64,000 bases of DNA, taken from assembly GCA_002309155.1 (NCBI GenBank), contig DBXB01000025.1:18310-82309 (forward strand), written 5' to 3'. This document shows, piece after piece, positions 60,630 through 64,000 of the stretch. The notes under the pieces were generated by a model that saw only the letters and a program-made list of their open reading frames with translations, was not told where the DNA came from and ran no database searches. Position 1 is the stretch's first letter, and every line of letters begins with the position of its first letter. The translations under genes and the position numbers were made by a program. The stretch comes from Bacteroidales bacterium UBA1223 (GTDB lineage: Bacteria; Bacteroidota; Bacteroidia; Bacteroidales; P3).

Positions 60630-63600
60630 TTATTGACGTTTTTCGCTGTATACGGTGTAGAGTAATTCTGATAGTGTGTATTTGCAGTCTCGGACGGCGT
60701 AGTCGAGTGCCGAGAGTGGTATGAACGGTATTTGTTGGGGCATTACCTTGGAGGATGGAATGGAGCGACCCGAGTGGATGACAACATTACCTAGATTTTC
60801 ACGTCCAAAGAATGAACGAAATTCATCGGTTATTGCTGTTTTTTCTTCATCCGTTGTAATACTATAAGCCCCATAAATTTTGTCTAGTATTCCCTGATGT
60901 ATGCAAATGAAATCGAATTTCTCTTTAAAACCTGCAACGGTATCATTAATTTTAAACTTGCCATTGTTCTTCACTATTTTTGCAATGGTGTTTTCTTCCG
61001 TGGGGTGGAGTATCTTTTCAGCCGACTCATTGTTCTTCACTATTTTTGCAATGGTGTTTACTTCATGTTTCTCTAACCGTCCCAATGTGTCTGTGACCGG
61101 TCTGTCGTATCCCAATATGTCAATATGGTTTATTTCATTATTCCGGTCCTTTACAATGTCTATGTCAAAGAAGCAGATTCCTTTGTCTTGATACTGTTCT
61201 ATGACGCTATAATCCTGCTTTTTTGTTATCGCTTCTGTGCCGTAGATTAAATGATATATTTGATTGATTTTTTCTTCTTCTGTATTGTCTTTCTGGACGA
61301 TATCAGAAACTTTATCAGATATTAAAAGGCTTTTCTCAATGTTTTTAATAATCAGACAAATGTATTTGTTATAAAAATCAGTATTCCATTCTTGATAGTC
61401 TTTATTGTATTTTTCAACCCATGTTTTTATTTCATTTCTTTTATGAGAATCTTGTTCCTGTTGTGACTCATTATGTTTCCCATACATGGTGCTGAAGATA
61501 CGTTCGTCGACAATGGCAACCTTTGTCAGAGATGCTGCTATATGTTTATATAACCAGATGTCGCTATAAGGTGTATGGCGTAGAAGTCGGTCTGTCGAGT
61601 TTGAACCTGTTATGCTCTCCACAAACAGGGCTTTCTCAAGATATTTACTGTAGTTGTTTTCGTTGTTTCGTCCGGCATAATGGGTTGAGAAAACGCAGGT
61701 GCCATCGTAACAATCAGCAGGAGCGTTTGCATTGTCTCGAATTATTATAGTATTGTCGCCTCTTTCGCCATAAAATTCTTTCGCTTGGTTATCAAGAATA
61801 GTCAAGCAAGGTATGGTTGGGAATCGACTTCTCAACCATTCCTTATAATAGGACGATGCTGTTGCTCCGTCAATCTTCGATGTCAATGGATTGTTCTCTA
61901 ACGATTTTACAGTATATAACCTGCATGGAACATATTTGCTGATATTATTGACAATAGATGAATTGTCTGTTACAATTAAATCATAACGAGACAATCTGTT
62001 GTCAATTACTATTTTCTTCAGAGACGTTTCGTCGGTGTTATTGACAATTATATAAATATAACCCTCATTGTTTCCCTCGCCTTTGTGAGATTTTGAATCT
62101 GATGCATCTTTATTATAGTGGATGAAGGCAATTTTTTTTGGTTTTGGCAAGGCTATGATATATTCAATTGCTTCTTGATTGCTAAAATCAGATTCATTCG
62201 TAGTCTCTCCAGGGAGAGGAGTCAATTCTGTGGCTCGAACTTTGACTGCAGGAGGTAATGTGCTTGGTATATCGGTGTCCAATTTGTACTTTCTCAACCA
62301 TGCTGCTGACAGTCGTATCTCTTTAAGTCCTTTGTAGTTCTCGTTTGGAGTTCCATCATCATTTATGTATCTTTCTCCTAATTTTTTGGATAGATTGTTC
62401 GCTTCTCCTTTTTGATTCGGCATATTGCAGATTATGGAGAGATAATATAGGTCTTTGGCATTGTTCTTATATACCTCTTCCTTTATCAATCTGTCGTTAT
62501 CACCAAGGAGGTTCAATTTTAGAGACAGTATGCGTTGACCGTATCTTGAGCGAGGATAGCAATGCTTTGCGGCATTGCGTATAATGTTTTCAAAAATTGA
62601 GAATAATGCCTGTCGTCCCATAATTCCTCCAGGAATGTCAATATTTATTTTCCGTAGATGGTCTAGTCCGTTGCCTCTCACTCCGTCAAAATCGTCAAAT
62701 TGGATGATAATCTGATCGCTTGATGTATATCCTTCAGAAAAAGCAATATAGTCAAGCAATAGGTTCTGTGGTTTTGATAGAGTATCAGCATTTTTGTGAC
62801 GATTATAATGTAGGTCAGGCTTTAGCTCATCATATACAGCGTCTTTGATGTTTATTGTAGTTGGTGCTGGAATATAATCGGTTGCCATTGTGGCAATGTA
62901 GTCTTGTCTCTCTTGCAGGTAACCAAGGAAGCGACTTAACCCGACTAGAAATGGTAGTTGCGGTTGTTTTATTCCATTATACTTGTCATACTTTTGAAAT
63001 ATGGTATCCGAACTATAGTCCCCTAATACAAGTCCGCCTTCAACAATCTGCTTTGGAGAAGAGAGTTGCTGTCGAATAAAGTACATCACGTGGCTACCCA
63101 AATTGTGGCTCATATTGCGAGACATAATAGATGCTTTAACGGATTTTTCAGTCTCGCGTTCGATTTTTTCTCTGTTTAGGGCCTCGTTAAAGTCATCATC
63201 AATTTTTCTAAGAGATAAGATGATGTCACGAATTTGGATAAGATTATTTTTCTCGTGGTGCTTTCTGTTAACTTCTTTAATGAAATATTTATAGACTTTT
63301 TCGGCCGATTCGTCAGCTTCTATCATAAGTGTTCCCCATGATTCGTACTTCAGAGTACCTATGTTAAAGCAAGAAAACGATTTTGGAATGGTAGGATCTT
63401 TTTGTTCCGGGGCAGTATCACGTATATACTTTGGGAATTCATCCTTACTAGTGTCTGTGTAGTCTTTGCTTAAGATGCATTTAATAAACTGGTTGTAATA
63501 TATTTCCCCTTGGCTCATCACTTTTTTGTCATCTATGTATTGACGAGATCCATAATATGTTAATACGTTATTCTCCGAGTCCAGTTCATATTGAATGTCG

Positions 63601-63995
63601 GTCTTAGCGTTTATTTCGTTAAAACTACGATGAATGGTGTATATTTCATGTTCTTCAATCTTCCCATCCTTCACTATTTGTGCACAGAACTGACTGTATT
63701 TTCCATATAGATAGTATGCCCAACTATCACAATCCGTGACTTTGGTATAATAACCTTTATCTGTTGTCAAAGAATAGATATCACGACTGTTAGGATTATT
63801 TTTTGTCTCCATCTTTAGGATTACTTTCCATCTCTTTTTTTTGATGATTCTGTAAATCGTCCTTGATGCGAGTTTAAATAACTTATCGTATATACCATCT
63901 TTATTGTTGATAAACTCTGTTAGTCCTATTTTGGGTTTTATTGTTGTGGCGCTTTTCTCGTATATCTCACTGGCTGTTGTGCTTGAGCAGTCCAT
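60630..63995 (-). CDS. Large GHKL/histidine-kinase-like protein
   Basis: 1121 residues, start at or upstream of 63995; the frame is open to the window edge, so the true start may lie outside. The kinase-like core is residues about 285-560: a phospho-acceptor-like helix RNMSHNLGSHVMYFIRQQL with H297 and H302, and an N-box GRQALFSIFENIIRNAAKH (N470, N474) of the GHKL ATPase fold. The classical G1 and G2 boxes are not evident. The C-terminal 300 residues have strand-like pieces (VAIVDERIF, GICFFDIDI, FDFICIHQGILD, VVIHSGRSIP, IPFIPLSALDYAV), a possible degenerate receiver-like fold. No TM helix, so cytoplasmic. Two in-frame copies of a 37-bp repeat occur at 60962 and 61028. First gene of the cluster within the window. 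Confidence 0.65.
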   Translation of the reverse strand: MDCSSTTASEIYEKSATTIKPKIGLTEFINNKDGIYDKLFKLASRTIYRIIKKKRWKVILKMETKNNPNSRDIYSLTTDKGYYTKVTDCDSWAYYLYGKYSQFCAQIVKDGKIEEHEIYTIHRSFNEINAKTDIQYELDSENNVLTYYGSRQYIDDKKVMSQGEIYYNQFIKCILSKDYTDTSKDEFPKYIRDTAPEQKDPTIPKSFSCFNIGTLKYESWGTLMIEADESAEKVYKYFIKEVNRKHHEKNNLIQIRDIILSLRKIDDDFNEALNREKIERETEKSVKASIMSRNMSHNLGSHVMYFIRQQLSSPKQIVEGGLVLGDYSSDTIFQKYDKYNGIKQPQLPFLVGLSRFLGYLQERQDYIATMATDYIPAPTTINIKDAVYDELKPDLHYNRHKNADTLSKPQNLLLDYIAFSEGYTSSDQIIIQFDDFDGVRGNGLDHLRKINIDIPGGIMGRQALFSIFENIIRNAAKHCYPRSRYGQRILSLKLNLLGDNDRLIKEEVYKNNAKDLYYLSIICNMPNQKGEANNLSKKLGERYINDDGTPNENYKGLKEIRLSAAWLRKYKLDTDIPSTLPPAVKVRATELTPLPGETTNESDFSNQEAIEYIIALPKPKKIAFIHYNKDASDSKSHKGEGNNEGYIYIIVNNTDETSLKKIVIDNRLSRYDLIVTDNSSIVNNISKYVPCRLYTVKSLENNPLTSKIDGATASSYYKEWLRSRFPTIPCLTILDNQAKEFYGERGDNTIIIRDNANAPADCYDGTCVFSTHYAGRNNENNYSKYLEKALFVESITGSNSTDRLLRHTPYSDIWLYKHIAASLTKVAIVDERIFSTMYGKHNESQQEQDSHKRNEIKTWVEKYNKDYQEWNTDFYNKYICLIIKNIEKSLLISDKVSDIVQKDNTEEEKINQIYHLIYGTEAITKKQDYSVIEQYQDKGICFFDIDIVKDRNNEINHIDILGYDRPVTDTLGRLEKHEVNTIAKIVKNNESAEKILHPTEENTIAKIVKNNGKFKINDTVAGFKEKFDFICIHQGILDKIYGAYSITTDEEKTAITDEFRSFFGRENLGNVVIHSGRSIPSSKVMPQQIPFIPLSALDYAVRDCKYTLSELLYTVYSEKRQ
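60962..61064. repeat. 37-bp direct repeat, 66 bp apart, inside the GHKL gene
   Basis: CATTGTTCTTCACTATTTTT, GCAATGGTGTTT and CTTC occur at 60962-60998 and 61028-61064 with one mismatch. The 66-bp offset keeps the frame and doubles the peptide NTIAKIVKNN. Confidence 0.85.
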
Positions 63996-64000
63996 GAAAA

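Overview
The window looks like chromosomal DNA of a Bacteroidales bacterium, most likely Prevotellaceae or Muribaculaceae; I cannot fix the genus. The support is the division/cell-wall (dcw) gene order without ddl, a family S46 dipeptidyl-peptidase, a type IX secretion C-terminal domain, a DUF5112/5113-type sensor kinase, repeated TAnnTTTG -7 promoter boxes and an almost complete lack of Shine-Dalgarno sequences.

Layout. 1-2.3 kb (minus): the 5' end of mnmA, a CNNM/CBS membrane protein and an EamA transporter. 2.3-18.4 kb (minus): the dcw operon mraZ-rsmH-ftsL-ftsI-murE-mraY-(murD remnant)-ftsW-murG-murC-ftsQ-ftsA-ftsZ, closed by an intrinsic terminator. The murD position holds only a degenerate C-terminal domain of 181 residues. 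18.8-25.4 kb: S46 peptidase, SpoU-type rRNA methyltransferase, tRNA-Cys, a small T9SS-CTD protein and a large beta-helix surface protein. 25.4-29.9 kb is an AT-rich accessory segment: a long structured-RNA candidate, a single-chain restriction-modification protein with a small lipoprotein, and a HigBA toxin-antitoxin pair. 29.9-38.4 kb: a lipid-anchored TPR histidine kinase, a response regulator, a membrane protein of unknown function with two C-terminal TM helices, and a divergently transcribed 1376-residue STAND NTPase. 38.4-50.9 kb is mostly metabolic: GDPD, NadB, an exported protein, MalY/PatB, the ATP synthase genes atpEFHAG (without atpD, atpC or atpB), an MFS sugar transporter, a preQ1-I riboswitch controlling yhhQ-queF, and a DUF456 protein.

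51.2-64 kb is the most unusual region. It holds eleven minus-strand genes: a large GHKL histidine-kinase-like protein, an unknown protein, a protein with a very divergent receiver-like core, a membrane protein, a LIM/DA1-type metallopeptidase, a VWA protein, a PPP-family phosphatase, a Ser/Thr kinase with an FHA-like tail, and three small proteins including a PH-like one. Two of its internal promoters carry the same palindrome CTGACGTCAG exactly 27 nt upstream of the -7 box. This points to coordinated regulation and to one signalling or conflict system that joins a His-Asp-like and a Ser/Thr phosphorylation module. I do not recognise this gene set as a named system.
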